This document shows positions 16,630 through 25,754 of a DNA stretch of 64,000 bases, one piece after another. Location: positions 124,001 to 188,000 of the forward strand of contig NZ_RWIN01000038.1 in NCBI RefSeq assembly GCF_009761815.1, read 5' to 3'. The notes below the pieces were generated by a model. The model was not told the DNA's origin. It did not search any database and saw only the letters and a program-made list of their open reading frames with translations. The stretch comes from Pseudomonas sp. PB120. Its GTDB lineage: Bacteria > Pseudomonadota > Gammaproteobacteria > Pseudomonadales > Pseudomonadaceae. The translations under genes and the position numbers were made by a program. How positions within the stretch are numbered: the stretch's first letter is position 1; each line of letters begins with the position of its first letter.

Positions 16630-18462
16630 TCAAAAATTCACGCCGAAGCTGAGCGCGACGTAGTCGCGATCGACGTTGGTGTTGAAATCGCCACCGAAGT
16701 AATTGGTGTAACTCAGGCTGGCGGTGTAGGTGTTCAGATAATCGGCATCCACGCCCAAGCTGACGGCTTTGGAGCCTTCATCGAAGTTAGGGCCATAGCC
16801 CTCGACGTCGTGGGACCAGGCGATGTTGGGCGACAGGTTGATGCCGGCGAACACGTTCTGGTAATCCAGCTTGCCACGCAGGCGATAACCCCAGCTGTTA
16901 CTGGTGTAGAAACCATCGTTATTGCATTCCTGCGCCGGGTTGCTCGCCGTTGGCGTGCCCGGTGCGGTACCGCGACAGGTGGCTGCACCGGCAACGCCCG
17001 GCAGTTCACCGGAGCCGAATGCAGGGCTGCGACCGAAGCGCAGGTCCGTGCCATCCGCTTTGCCCAGGCCATTGATGTGGTTGTAACCGACTTCGCCCAC
17101 CAGGGTCAGGCGGCTGGCGCCGAGCACCTGATCGAAGAACTGGGTGGCGGTCACTTGCGCCTGGGTCACTGGCATACGCTTGTAGCCGTTGACCTCGGCG
17201 CCCAGGTTGCGCCCGGCGAAACCGGTGGTGATCAGCGGCGATGTAGCGCCGAAGGTGGCGGCGGACAACAGGTCAGCCGTGTTCAACTGCAGCGGCATGT
17301 TTGGTCGGTAGCTGACTTCTCCACCCAGTGCCACGCCCTCGACGTTGGTCTGGAAGCTCAGGCCGTACAGGCGAATGTCTTCCGGATAATCGATGAAGTA
17401 ACGGGCACTGCGCGCCGAGGCCACGCCACCGGCCGGGTTGCTCATTTGCGTGATGCTCAGGTATGGGTTGCGGCTGTGGTAGTTCATCGCGTAAGCGCCG
17501 AACTCAGTGTCGTTGGCCTCCGGCACATACCAGCGCAAAGCCAGTCCATATTGACCACTGTTACGTGCATCGTTGTCGTTCAGGCGAGGGATGAATGCGT
17601 CATCGGTACCGGCCGCGATGGCGGCCAGACTGCCTGTGTTTTTCGCTGCACCGGGCGGCAGGTCCAGACCGGCGATCACCAGACGGTCATCACAGCCTTG
17701 TGCTACGCCGTCGCTACCAAAGAACGTACCGCAGTTGTCGACGACCGATTTTTCCCACTGCAACTGATAAAACGCTTCCGCCGTGATGTTGTCCGCCAGG
17801 CCCTGAGACACGTAAAGCAGGTTGACCGGAATCAGGCCTTCCTTCACTTCCGCGCCAGGACGACGCAAGGCGGCGACGTCGACCGGGTTGATGCTGTTGA
17901 TCGAGTTGCCGATGAATGTACTCTCGCCCCAGCTCACCACTTGCTTGCCCAGGCGTACGTTGCCGACCTGATCGCCGATGGTGTAGTTGTGGTACACGAA
18001 GCTGTCGAGGAACATCGCCCCGGACGATCTCGCCGCGCGATCACGACCGCTGTCATTGATGTCATAGAACGGACGGCTCTCGTCCATCAACTCGAAGTCA
18101 TACCAATACTTGCCGCGCACGAAGGCACCGCTGTCGCCGAACTTCAGCTCAAGGTCATGCACACCCTTGAAGATTTTCGAGAAGGTTTCACCTTTCTTGA
18201 AGTTCAAACGGTTGTCATCGGTTGTGCGCGAGGCGGACTCGCCACCGGTTACGCCCTGGGAGTTGAAGTTGGAAATGAACTGTTTGTCAGGGTTTGCCGC
18301 GGACCAACTGGCACCGATCGACAGCGACGAATCAAACTTCCCTTCAATTTCCCCGATATTGAAATCGACCGCGTGAGCTTGACTGCTCGCGCAAGTGGCA
18401 ACGACTACAGCTACGGCCAGCAGACTTGGCTGAAAGACTCCGCGCATTGTTGTTTTTGTCAT
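16630..18462 (-). CDS. DUF1302 family outer-membrane-associated protein
   Basis: The protein of about 610 residues has a signal peptide (SLLAVAVVVATCASSQAHAVDF) and the DUF1302 start FNIGEIEGKFDSSLSIGASW. Aromatic-alternating beta strands follow up to a terminal aromatic (DYVALSFGVNF), suggesting an outer-membrane barrel. The ATG at 18462 is preceded by GGGGAA, which decides the start over the in-frame ATG at 18501. DUF1302 genes accompany DUF1329 in Pseudomonas lipid and steroid-like catabolic clusters. An AACAACAA motif covers codons 3-6, so translation may be Crc/Hfq-controlled. A variant of the cluster palindrome lies 67 bp upstream. Confidence 0.88.
   Translation of the reverse strand: MTKTTMRGVFQPSLLAVAVVVATCASSQAHAVDFNIGEIEGKFDSSLSIGASWSAANPDKQFISNFNSQGVTGGESASRTTDDNRLNFKKGETFSKIFKGVHDLELKFGDSGAFVRGKYWYDFELMDESRPFYDINDSGRDRAARSSGAMFLDSFVYHNYTIGDQVGNVRLGKQVVSWGESTFIGNSINSINPVDVAALRRPGAEVKEGLIPVNLLYVSQGLADNITAEAFYQLQWEKSVVDNCGTFFGSDGVAQGCDDRLVIAGLDLPPGAAKNTGSLAAIAAGTDDAFIPRLNDNDARNSGQYGLALRWYVPEANDTEFGAYAMNYHSRNPYLSITQMSNPAGGVASARSARYFIDYPEDIRLYGLSFQTNVEGVALGGEVSYRPNMPLQLNTADLLSAATFGATSPLITTGFAGRNLGAEVNGYKRMPVTQAQVTATQFFDQVLGASRLTLVGEVGYNHINGLGKADGTDLRFGRSPAFGSGELPGVAGAATCRGTAPGTPTASNPAQECNNDGFYTSNSWGYRLRGKLDYQNVFAGINLSPNIAWSHDVEGYGPNFDEGSKAVSLGVDADYLNTYTASLSYTNYFGGDFNTNVDRDYVALSFGVNF
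18447..18454 (-). promoter_or_regulatory. Crc/Hfq CA motif at the DUF1302 start
   Basis: AACAACAA on the minus strand lies within the first codons after the ATG at 18462, a typical position for Hfq/Crc binding sites. It is embedded in ACAAAAACAACAA. Confidence 0.5.
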
Positions 18463-18528
18463 GCGGTTTCCCCGGTTAAGGATGACGTGTTGAGAGCCCA
18501 TGCTAGCGAGGCTCCCGGGATGCCCTCA

Positions 18529-18542
18529 CACCCGAATGGGTG
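18529..18542. promoter_or_regulatory. Shorter variant of the cluster palindrome, site C
   Basis: CACCCGAATGGGTG is a perfect 5-4-5 inverted repeat. It lies 67 bp upstream of DUF1302, where the other operons have the 17-bp site. Its spacer is one base shorter and the outer bases differ, so membership in the set is less certain. Confidence 0.4.
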
Positions 18543-18629
18543 ATTTGGAGGGCGTGTTTTTTGCGCTTTTTCTTGCGGTGTAACGACCCGTTTCGAGAGG
18601 CGCTCAGCGGGCGTTACGCTCGGTGACAC

Positions 18630-19418
18630 TTACCCTGTGAAAGTCGCGGGTCGCTTCTCGATGAACGCGGCCACGGCTTCACGGTGATCAGCGGTCTGGT
18701 GCGACAGCACCTGGAAGGTCGCGGACATTTCCAGCAGCGTGTCGAGACGTGTGTGCAAGGCTTCGCGCAACAGGCGCTTGGCCAGACGCACGGCATGGGG
18801 CGGATTGACAGCAATGGCCGCGGCGATTTCCCGGGCACTGTCCAGCAGTTGTTCGGCCGGTACGACGCGGGACACCAGGTTCCATTGTTCGGCCTGGCGG
18901 GCGTCGATCATTTGTCCGGTCAGGGTCAATTCGGTAGCTCGCGACAAACCGATGATGCGCGGTAACAACCACGCCCCGCCGTCGCCGGGAATGATCCCCA
19001 GCTTGACGAAGCTTTCGGCAAACTTCGCCTGTTCGGACGCCACGCGGATATCGCACATGCAGGCCAGGTCGAGACCAGCGCCAATGGCAGCGCCATTGAC
19101 CGCCGCGATCACCGGCACTTCCAGGTTGAACAGCGCCAGTGGCAACCGCTGGATGCCGGTGCGGTATACCTGACGCAACTCCATGCCCGACATTTGCGCG
19201 TAGCGGTCCATGTCGCGCACGTTGCCACCTGAGCAGAACGCGCTACCGGCACCGGTGATGATGACGGCGCGAACACTGCTGTCGCGTTCGATCCGTTCGA
19301 TGGCTTCGAGGAACTCGGGTACGGCGCTGTTACCTGTCAACGGGTTGCGCCGCTCGGGATCGTTCATCGTCAGCGTGACGACATGCCCCTCTTGTTCGTA
19401 CTTCAAAAAATGGCTCAT
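18630..19418 (-). CDS. Enoyl-CoA hydratase/isomerase family protein
   Basis: The 262-residue crotonase has the oxyanion-hole segments GAGSAFCSGGNVRDMDRY and NGAAIGAGLDLACMCDIRVA, and the FAESFVKLGIIPGDGGAWLLPR block with the usual acidic residues. It would hydrate a 2-enoyl-CoA in beta-oxidation. It is the last gene of the minus-strand operon starting at 23987 and follows an acyl-CoA dehydrogenase by 12 bp. GAGGAATCC precedes its ATG. Confidence 0.87.
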   Translation of the reverse strand: MSHFLKYEQEGHVVTLTMNDPERRNPLTGNSAVPEFLEAIERIERDSSVRAVIITGAGSAFCSGGNVRDMDRYAQMSGMELRQVYRTGIQRLPLALFNLEVPVIAAVNGAAIGAGLDLACMCDIRVASEQAKFAESFVKLGIIPGDGGAWLLPRIIGLSRATELTLTGQMIDARQAEQWNLVSRVVPAEQLLDSAREIAAAIAVNPPHAVRLAKRLLREALHTRLDTLLEMSATFQVLSHQTADHREAVAAFIEKRPATFTG

Positions 19419-19430
19419 AGGGTGGATTCC

Positions 19431-20432
19431 TCAAGCGGGTTGTGACGGGATGACGTTGCGCACGAACTCACTGGGGCCAACTTTCGGCTGCGCCAACAGC
19501 GCCTGACCAACAAGACTGTTCCAGTAAGTTTCGGAACCTTCGCTGACGCGCCACTCATGCAGGCGTCGGGTATACAGCTGCAAATCCAGCTCTTCAGTCA
19601 CGCCGATGGCGCCAAACAGTGCGTGAGCCGTGGCAGTGACTTGCGGCACCGCCATGCTGGTGCGGGCCTTGGCCATGGCTGCGGCAATCGCGTCGGGAAC
19701 CGAACGATTGCCGGTGAAGGCCCGTTCGGCGGCGATACGGGAAGCAGCGACCTGCTCGGCCATTACGCTGAGCTGATGCTGCACCGCCTGAAACTTGCCG
19801 ATGGCCTTGCCGAACTGGACCCGGTCATTGCAGTACTCGAGTGTCATGTCGAGCGCCCTCTCCATGGCCCCGGCAATGGCCGCGGCATGAATCGCAGCGC
19901 TGAACAGACGAACCTCTTCGCCATTACCGCCCAACGAGATACCGTCGGCATCCTGTGGCCAATACAGCGTGGCGCACTGGCTGCCGTGGACACCGCTGCA
20001 AACGCGTCGCGCCTGACTGCAATCGAGCAACCTCAGCTCACCGCCCAGATTCACCAGGGCGAAATCGGCCAGTGCGCCATAAGGCATGCGCGGGGCGCAC
20101 ACACCGCCATCGGCCTCTCGATAAGCGGTGCCGGCCAGCGTCAGCATGCCGGTCGGTGGCGCATGCGGGCAGTCACGCATCAACGCCCGGGCGGCAATGC
20201 TCTGGGCGACCGGAAGCGGCAAGGCATAACGTCCAAAGGCGAGGAAAATCGGGAACACCGCGGCCAGCGACAGCCCCGCTCCGTCGGCCACTTCCGGTGT
20301 CAGCAGTTCCAGAAAACCACCGTCCTCCAGCTCACGCCACAACGCGGTGGCGCGATCACCGTTTTCAACCGCGCGGACCTGTGCCGGTGTGCACAAGTCG
20401 TTCAGTATTTTCTCTATGGCTTCAGTGAACAT
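19431..20432 (-). CDS. Acyl-CoA dehydrogenase, short partner subunit
   Basis: The 333-residue protein is shorter than standard acyl-CoA dehydrogenases. It keeps the C-terminal helix pattern CNDRVQFGKAIGKFQAVQHQLSVMAEQ and HALFGAIGVTEELDLQLYTRR, but the middle flavin region is reduced and no YGGTNEI-type end is present. This matches the small subunit of heteromeric dehydrogenases. Its start lies 22 bp after the stop of a 385-residue partner. I infer an alpha2beta2-type enzyme with that gene product. Confidence 0.82.
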   Translation of the reverse strand: MFTEAIEKILNDLCTPAQVRAVENGDRATALWRELEDGGFLELLTPEVADGAGLSLAAVFPIFLAFGRYALPLPVAQSIAARALMRDCPHAPPTGMLTLAGTAYREADGGVCAPRMPYGALADFALVNLGGELRLLDCSQARRVCSGVHGSQCATLYWPQDADGISLGGNGEEVRLFSAAIHAAAIAGAMERALDMTLEYCNDRVQFGKAIGKFQAVQHQLSVMAEQVAASRIAAERAFTGNRSVPDAIAAAMAKARTSMAVPQVTATAHALFGAIGVTEELDLQLYTRRLHEWRVSEGSETYWNSLVGQALLAQPKVGPSEFVRNVIPSQPA

Positions 20433-20454
20433 GACGATGTTTTCCTATTCGATA

Positions 20455-21612
20455 TCAACGCAGGCCCAGACCACGGGCGATCATGCCGCGCAGGATTTCC
20501 CGGGTGCCGCCGCGCAACGAGAAGGTCGGAGCGACCTGATTCAGGTAGGCGACGGTCCGGTACAACTCCTCGTCGATCGGAGCATCCGGATCAGCGCTGA
20601 TCGATGCGGCAATCGCCCCCGGAATCGCCTGTTCGAATTCGGTGCCGATGTCCTTGACCAGCGCTGCCTCCACCACCGGGCTTTCGCCCTTCGCCAGCAA
20701 GGCTGTCAGCGCCAGCGACAGGTTGCGCAGGCTGGTCAATTGCGTGATGAAACTGCCGAGCAATGCCGTTTCGGCGGCGCTGGCACCATTGCGACGCAGG
20801 GTGTCAGCCCACAGATCGAGCAGCACCACACTGGAGTAGAAGCGCTCAGGCCCGCTGCGTTCGAAGGCTAATTCGGCGTTGACTTGTTTCCAGCCGCTGC
20901 CCTCCTCGCCCACCAAGGCGTCTTCGCTGAGCAGCACATCGTCGAATGCCACCTCGGAGAAATGCGCATCACCGGCGAGGTCGACAATCGGGCGAATACT
21001 GATGCCCGGCTGCTTGAGATCGATGATGAATTGCGACAGTCCGCTCTGGCGGTCTTCGGGCGCACCGCTGGTACGGACCAGGGCGATCATGTATTCGGCG
21101 TGATGTGCGTTGGTGGTCCAGATCTTGCGCCCGCTCAGGCGCCAGCCACCTTCGCAACGGGTGGCGCGACTGCGCACGCTGGCCAAGTCGGAGCCCGAAT
21201 TGGGCTCGCTCATGCCAATGCAGAAGAACGCTTTGCCGGCGCAGATGCGCGGCAGGTAGAAATCTTTCTGCGCATCGCTGCCAAATTTCAGGATAAGCGG
21301 CCCGCTCTGGCGATCGGCGATCCAGTGCGCGGCGACCGGGGCACCGGCCGAAAGCAATTCCTCGACCAGTACAAAGCGGCTGAACGCATCCAGCCCGGCA
21401 CCGCCATAGGCTTGCGGCAACGTCAGGCCGACCCAGCCACGCCGGGCCAGTTCGCGGCTGAATACGGCGTCGAATCCGGTCCAGCTGCGTGCTCGCACAT
21501 TGGCCGCTACCCTTGGCAGATGTGCTGCCAGAAAGGTTTTGACCTCGCTGCGAAAGGCTTCCGCGTGTTCCGGTAGCGTGGTCAAACGAAAGGCGTCGAG
21601 CAGGCTACTCAC
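20455..21612 (-). CDS. Acyl-CoA dehydrogenase, large partner subunit
   Basis: The 385-residue protein shows FCIGMSEPNSGSDLASVRSRA (flavin site), GRKIWTTNAHHAEYMIALVRT and a C-terminal LRGGTREILRGMIARGLGL. The last is characteristic of large subunits in two-gene acyl-CoA dehydrogenases. I chose the GTG at 21612 because it overlaps the thiolase stop codon as GTGA, giving tight coupling; the frame open to 21654 lies inside the thiolase gene. It probably dehydrogenates a bulky or branched acyl-CoA together with the next gene product. Confidence 0.83.
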   Translation of the reverse strand: MSSLLDAFRLTTLPEHAEAFRSEVKTFLAAHLPRVAANVRARSWTGFDAVFSRELARRGWVGLTLPQAYGGAGLDAFSRFVLVEELLSAGAPVAAHWIADRQSGPLILKFGSDAQKDFYLPRICAGKAFFCIGMSEPNSGSDLASVRSRATRCEGGWRLSGRKIWTTNAHHAEYMIALVRTSGAPEDRQSGLSQFIIDLKQPGISIRPIVDLAGDAHFSEVAFDDVLLSEDALVGEEGSGWKQVNAELAFERSGPERFYSSVVLLDLWADTLRRNGASAAETALLGSFITQLTSLRNLSLALTALLAKGESPVVEAALVKDIGTEFEQAIPGAIAASISADPDAPIDEELYRTVAYLNQVAPTFSLRGGTREILRGMIARGLGLR

Positions 21613-22817
21613 TGGCCACCTCCGTAGACTTTGCCGTAGAGCGTCACCACACACGCGCCGCCCAGGCCCAAGTTGTGTGCCATTGCCAGGCGCGCACCTT
21701 CGACTTGGCGCTGATCGGCGTTGCCGCGCAGTTGCTGGGTCAGCTCATAGCACTGCGCCAGACCGGTAGCGCCGAGGGGATGGCCTTTCGACAACAGGCC
21801 GCCGGACGGGTTGACGACGATTTGCCCGCCGTAGGTGTTGTCACCGTCCATGACGAATTTTTCCGCGCCGCCTTCGGAGCAAAAGCCCAGCGACTCGTAA
21901 CAGATCACTTCATTCTGGGCGAAGCAGTCGTGCAGTTCGCAGACATCAATGTCTTGCGGGCCGACGCCGGCCTTCTCGTAGACCTGGCCGACGGCTGCGT
22001 GGGTCATGTGCGTGCCGACCCAGTCGAGCATCGACGGCTTTTCGAAGTTGAAGGATTCAGGGGTGTCGGTGGTCATTGCCTGGGCAACGATTTCCACGTC
22101 ACGGCGCAGGCCATGCTGCTTGGCAAAACGCTCGGAAACCAGGATCGCCGCGGCGCCGCCGCAGGTTGGCGGGCAGGCCATCAGGCGGGTCATGACGCCA
22201 GGCAGAATCACCGGGTCGTTCATCACGTCTTCGACGCTGAGCACCTTGCGAAACAAGGCCATTGGGTTGTTGGCTGCATGACGGCTGGCCTTGGCGCGCA
22301 CGGCGGCGAAGGTTTCCATTTTCATGCCGTATTTCTGGATGTATTCGCGCCCGGCACCACCAAAGGTACGGATAGCCTGTGCCATGCCTTCCATATCGGC
22401 GGTGAGCCCACGCAGGATCGGCAGGAAACGCTCGCGGGTCGGTGGACGGTCATCCCAATGGGATTTCAGCGCGCCGGCCTGCATTTGCTCGAAACCCACC
22501 GCCAGGACGCAATCGACCGAACCGGATTCGATGGCCTTGCGCGCCAAGTACAGCGCGGTGGAACCGGTGGAGCAGTTGTTGTTGACGTTGACCACCGGAA
22601 TCCCGGTCATGCCCACTTCGTACAACACGGTCTGGCCGCAAGTGGAATCGCCATAGACATAACCTGCGTACGCCTCTTGCACCAGCTTGTAGTCGATACC
22701 CGCATCGGCCAGGGCGCGGCGCACCGCTTCGGCGCCCATCTGTATGTAGGTCGGGCTCTCGCTCGGCTTGCGAAACGGGATCATGCCGACACCGGCTACC
22801 AGTACTTTTTCGCTCAT
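21609..22817 (-). CDS. SCP-x/lipid-transfer-type thiolase
   Basis: The 402-residue thiolase-fold protein has VNVNNNCSTGSTALYLARKAI with the nucleophilic Cys, VCELHDCFAQNEVICYESLGF, and NPSGGLLSKGHPLGATGLAQC with the C-terminal catalytic His region. These are signatures of the SCP-x/lipid-transfer group rather than FadA. Members cleave 3-oxo or beta-hydroxy products of branched or steroidal acyl-CoAs. No DUF35 partner gene is seen next to it. It is closely similar to the thiolase at 33904-35088. AGGTGA precedes the ATG. Confidence 0.88.
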   Translation of the reverse strand: MSEKVLVAGVGMIPFRKPSESPTYIQMGAEAVRRALADAGIDYKLVQEAYAGYVYGDSTCGQTVLYEVGMTGIPVVNVNNNCSTGSTALYLARKAIESGSVDCVLAVGFEQMQAGALKSHWDDRPPTRERFLPILRGLTADMEGMAQAIRTFGGAGREYIQKYGMKMETFAAVRAKASRHAANNPMALFRKVLSVEDVMNDPVILPGVMTRLMACPPTCGGAAAILVSERFAKQHGLRRDVEIVAQAMTTDTPESFNFEKPSMLDWVGTHMTHAAVGQVYEKAGVGPQDIDVCELHDCFAQNEVICYESLGFCSEGGAEKFVMDGDNTYGGQIVVNPSGGLLSKGHPLGATGLAQCYELTQQLRGNADQRQVEGARLAMAHNLGLGGACVVTLYGKVYGGGQ

Positions 22818-22847
22818 GTTGTCACCTGAGAAAATGAGGGGAAAGGA

Positions 22848-23987
22848 TCACAACTGGCGCGCGATGAGTTCGCGCAGCACTTCGCTGGTGCCACCGAAGA
22901 CGCGGGTGACGCGCATGTCGACGAAGGCGCGGGCGATTGGGTACTCCATCATGTAGCCGTAGCCGCCGTGCAGCTGGACCATGTCGTCGATGCACTTCCA
23001 CAGGGTTTCGGTGGCATAGAGCTTGGCGATGGCCGACTCCTGCACCGTCAGGCGACGCCGCATGTGCTCGCCGATGTAGTGGTCGATGGTAAGGCGCACG
23101 GCCGTGGCCTGAGCCTTGATGTCGGCCAGCTTGAATTTGGTGTTCTGGAAGTCCCAGACGGTCTGGTTGAACGCCTTGCGGTCCTTCACGTACTCGACGG
23201 TCTGTTCCAGCAGGCGCTCGAGTTTCACGGCGCAGTACAGCGCGATAACGAGGCGCTCTTGCGGCAGCTCTTCCATCAGGTGCATGAAGCCTTTGTTTTC
23301 TTCACCGAGCAGGTTGCCCACCGGCACGCGCACTTCGTCGAAGAACAGCTCTGCGGTGTCGGCGGCGTGCTGGCCGACCTTTTCCAGCTTGCGTCCACGG
23401 CGGAAACCCTCACGGTCACACTCGACCATGATCAGGCTGCAGCCCTTGGCACCGGCACTTGGATCGGTCTTGCACACCACCACCACCATGTCGCAGGTCA
23501 GGCCGTTACTGATAAAGGTCTTGCTGCCGTTAATCACCCACTCGTCGCCGTCGCGCACGGCGGTGGTGCGGATCGCCTTGAGGTCGGAACCGGTGCCCGG
23601 TTCGGTCATGGCGATCGCCAGGACGGTTTCACCGGTGCAGATTTTCGGAAGCCATTTGTGCTTCTGTTCTTCGGTGCCCAGACGCACGATGTACGGCGCG
23701 GTAATGTCGGAATGCACGCCCAGGCTCCAGCCCGAGACACCGGCGCGGTACAGCTCTTCTATCAACACCGCCGAGTGCCCGAAATCACCGCCACCGCCGC
23801 CGTATTCGGTGGGTACGGTGAGGCACAGCAGGTTGTGGCGACCGGCCTTGAGCCAGGTTTCCCGGTCGACCTGCCCGGCCTCGTCCCACTGCGCCTGTTT
23901 GGGCAGGCATTCACGCTCGAAGAAACGCCGCGCGGTTTCGCGCAGCATTTCGTGGTCTTCACGGTAGACGGTACGGTTGATGTGCAT
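22848..23987 (-). CDS. Acyl-CoA dehydrogenase (379 aa), first gene of operon
   Basis: The protein begins MHINRTVYREDHEMLRETARRFF and has AIAMTEPGTGSDLKAIRTTAVR (flavin site), NGSKTFISNGLTCDMV, a DRKAFNQTVWDFQNTKFKLAD helix and a RVFGGTSEVLRELIARQL end. These are the hallmarks of long-chain (LCAD-like) acyl-CoA dehydrogenases. The ATG at 23987 has GGAG upstream; an open frame reaching 24308 covers non-coding REP sequence and is not used. It is a close paralogue of the gene at 32735-33874. The 17-bp palindrome lies 80 bp upstream. Confidence 0.9.
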   Translation of the reverse strand: MHINRTVYREDHEMLRETARRFFERECLPKQAQWDEAGQVDRETWLKAGRHNLLCLTVPTEYGGGGGDFGHSAVLIEELYRAGVSGWSLGVHSDITAPYIVRLGTEEQKHKWLPKICTGETVLAIAMTEPGTGSDLKAIRTTAVRDGDEWVINGSKTFISNGLTCDMVVVVCKTDPSAGAKGCSLIMVECDREGFRRGRKLEKVGQHAADTAELFFDEVRVPVGNLLGEENKGFMHLMEELPQERLVIALYCAVKLERLLEQTVEYVKDRKAFNQTVWDFQNTKFKLADIKAQATAVRLTIDHYIGEHMRRRLTVQESAIAKLYATETLWKCIDDMVQLHGGYGYMMEYPIARAFVDMRVTRVFGGTSEVLRELIARQL

Positions 23988-24066
23988 CGGGATCTCCAGT
24001 GGGTGGCCAGGCAAGGCTTGCGCCGGGTTCGTGGGTTCACTGTATTGAGGTGGGTGGTGCCTGAAG

Positions 24067-24083
24067 CCACCCGGATCGGGTAG
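24067..24083. promoter_or_regulatory. 17-bp palindromic operator, site D
   Basis: CCACCCGGATCGGGTAG fits CCACCC-N5-GGGTGG with one mismatch. It is 80 bp before the start of the acyl-CoA dehydrogenase/thiolase operon. Confidence 0.6.
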
Positions 24084-24124
24084 CGATCGGGTGGATAAAA
24101 AACCTTCGAAAAAAAAACGACCCC

Positions 24125-24226
24125 CTGTAGGAGCGAGCTTGCTCGCGATGGATTCAAGGACACCGCGGGTAGTCAAGCCGCCCGCGTCATCGTTAACGAC
24201 CATCGCGAGCAAGCTCGCTCCTACAA
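24125..24226. repeat. REP inverted pair overlapping the end of the acyl-CoA synthetase gene
   Basis: Arms TGTAGGAGCGAGCTTGCTCG (from 24126) and CGAGCAAGCTCGCTCCTACA (to 24225) are exact inverted copies, extended on the inner side by CGATGG and CCATCG. The right arm contains the TAG stop codon of the synthetase gene at 24221-24223. The pair separates two transcription units and may act as mRNA end-protection or attenuator. Confidence 0.85.
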
Positions 24227-25750
24227 GGATTTGCGCAGTTCGCGCTTGAGGATTTTGCCGGCGGCCGAGAGGGGTAATGTGTCGCGGAATTCGATGCTCT
24301 TCGGGCACTTGTAGCCGGCGATGAATTCACGGCAATACTGGCGCAACTCTGCTTCGTCGACCTCCGCTCCAGGCTGGCGCACCACCACCGCATGCACCGC
24401 TTCGCCCCATTGCTCGTGAGGGATGCCGATCACCGCCGCCATCGCCACCGCCGGGTGCCCCGCGAGGACGTTTTCCACCTCGGCCGAATAAACGTTCTCG
24501 CCGCCACTGACGATCATGTCCTTCAACCGGTCGACGATGAACAGATAACCCTGCTCGTCCATATAGGCGCCGTCGCCGGTGTACAGCCAACCGTCACGCA
24601 AGGCCCTGGCGGTTTCCTCGGGTTTGTTCCAGTAGCCGAGCATGATGTTCGGCCCACGCACGATGATTTCACCCACTGTTCCCCGTGGCACTTCACGCCC
24701 GTGCGGGTCGACAATCTTCACGTTCACGCCCAACCCGCCCCGCCCGACCGAACGTGACAAACCACTTTGGCGTGCCTCGGGCGTGTGGTTCCACGGCAGG
24801 TTGCTCGACACCACCGGGCACGCTTCGGTCAACCCATAGGAATGAGACAGCTCAAGGTGCGGCAGCCTTGCGAGCAGTTGCTCCACCATCTCGCCGGCGC
24901 TGGGCGACGCACCGTAGGTCAGGCGAACCAGACTGCCAAGGTCATAGCGATCAAAGTCGGGATGGGCCAGCAACGCCAGGATCATGGTCGGCACCAGCAA
25001 TGTCTCGGTGATCCGCTCTCGCTCGATGATGTGCAGCAGGCCTTCAGCGTCGAAGCTCGGCACCAGCACGTGGGTTTCGCCGGCCAGGAACTGGATCAAC
25101 GCCCGCGCCATGCCTGCAACGTGGAACAACGGCGCCACGTGCAACAACCGGCCGCCACGCACCGGCGGCATATCGACCATGCGCGGCATGCACGCCGACC
25201 ACAGGTTCAAATGGGACTGCATCACGCCCTTGGGAAAACCGGTGGTGCCGCCGGTGTACATGATGCAGGCGAGGTCATCACCGCCCCGGCCGGCGTCCTC
25301 GACCGGCGCCGCCTCGGCAATCAATTGCTCGAAGCCGAGCATGCCCGTCGGCACTTCACCTTCGCCCGCATAAATCAGCAGCGGCGCCTGGCGAGCGGAG
25401 TTTCGAATGCCAACGGCCAGCGCGGCAAAATGCTCGTCGACCAACAAAATCCCCGTGCTGCAATCGTCCAGTGAGTAGACGATTTCCGGCACGCTCCAGC
25501 GACTGTTGACCGGGTTGAGCACCCCGCCGCCCCACCACACGCCCATGATGTATTCGAGGTATCGATCGGAGTTGAGCGCGAACATGCTGACCCGATCACC
25601 GGGCGCCATGCCCAGCGCTTGCAAGGCCGCGGCGAGACGAGCCACGCGTTCGCCGAACTGGCGATAGGTCTGGCGGCGCGAACCGAAAATCGTCGCGAGG
25701 TGGTCCGGGGTTTGTTGCAACGTGCGTTGCAGGCATTGGGTCATGTACAT
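24221..25750 (-). CDS. Acyl-CoA synthetase (AMP-forming, FadD-like)
   Basis: The 509-residue ligase has the AMP-binding P-loop IMYTGGTTGFPKGVMQ, the LSHSYGLTEACPVVSS adenine site, GWLYTGDGAYMDEQGYLFIVDRLKDMIVSGGENVYS and a C-terminal SAAGKILKRELRKSL with the catalytic lysine. It activates a carboxylic acid to its CoA thioester. It is last in the operon after the similar synthetase at 25755, with 4 bp between them. Its stop codon is within a REP element. Confidence 0.9.
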   Translation of the reverse strand: MYMTQCLQRTLQQTPDHLATIFGSRRQTYRQFGERVARLAAALQALGMAPGDRVSMFALNSDRYLEYIMGVWWGGGVLNPVNSRWSVPEIVYSLDDCSTGILLVDEHFAALAVGIRNSARQAPLLIYAGEGEVPTGMLGFEQLIAEAAPVEDAGRGGDDLACIMYTGGTTGFPKGVMQSHLNLWSACMPRMVDMPPVRGGRLLHVAPLFHVAGMARALIQFLAGETHVLVPSFDAEGLLHIIERERITETLLVPTMILALLAHPDFDRYDLGSLVRLTYGASPSAGEMVEQLLARLPHLELSHSYGLTEACPVVSSNLPWNHTPEARQSGLSRSVGRGGLGVNVKIVDPHGREVPRGTVGEIIVRGPNIMLGYWNKPEETARALRDGWLYTGDGAYMDEQGYLFIVDRLKDMIVSGGENVYSAEVENVLAGHPAVAMAAVIGIPHEQWGEAVHAVVVRQPGAEVDEAELRQYCREFIAGYKCPKSIEFRDTLPLSAAGKILKRELRKSL

Positions 25751-25754
25751 GCTG

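Noticed and set aside
16594..18543. Long plus-strand open frame (649 codons) opposite DUF1302
   Set aside because: It is the mirror of the DUF1302/DUF1329 genes, has low-complexity His/Val/Ala-rich sequence and no ribosome site. The minus-strand genes have signal peptides and family motifs.
23988..24308. N-terminal extension of the acyl-CoA dehydrogenase frame to 24308
   Set aside because: The extension is made of REP and promoter sequence; the ATG at 23987 has GGAG and matches the paralogue's start exactly.
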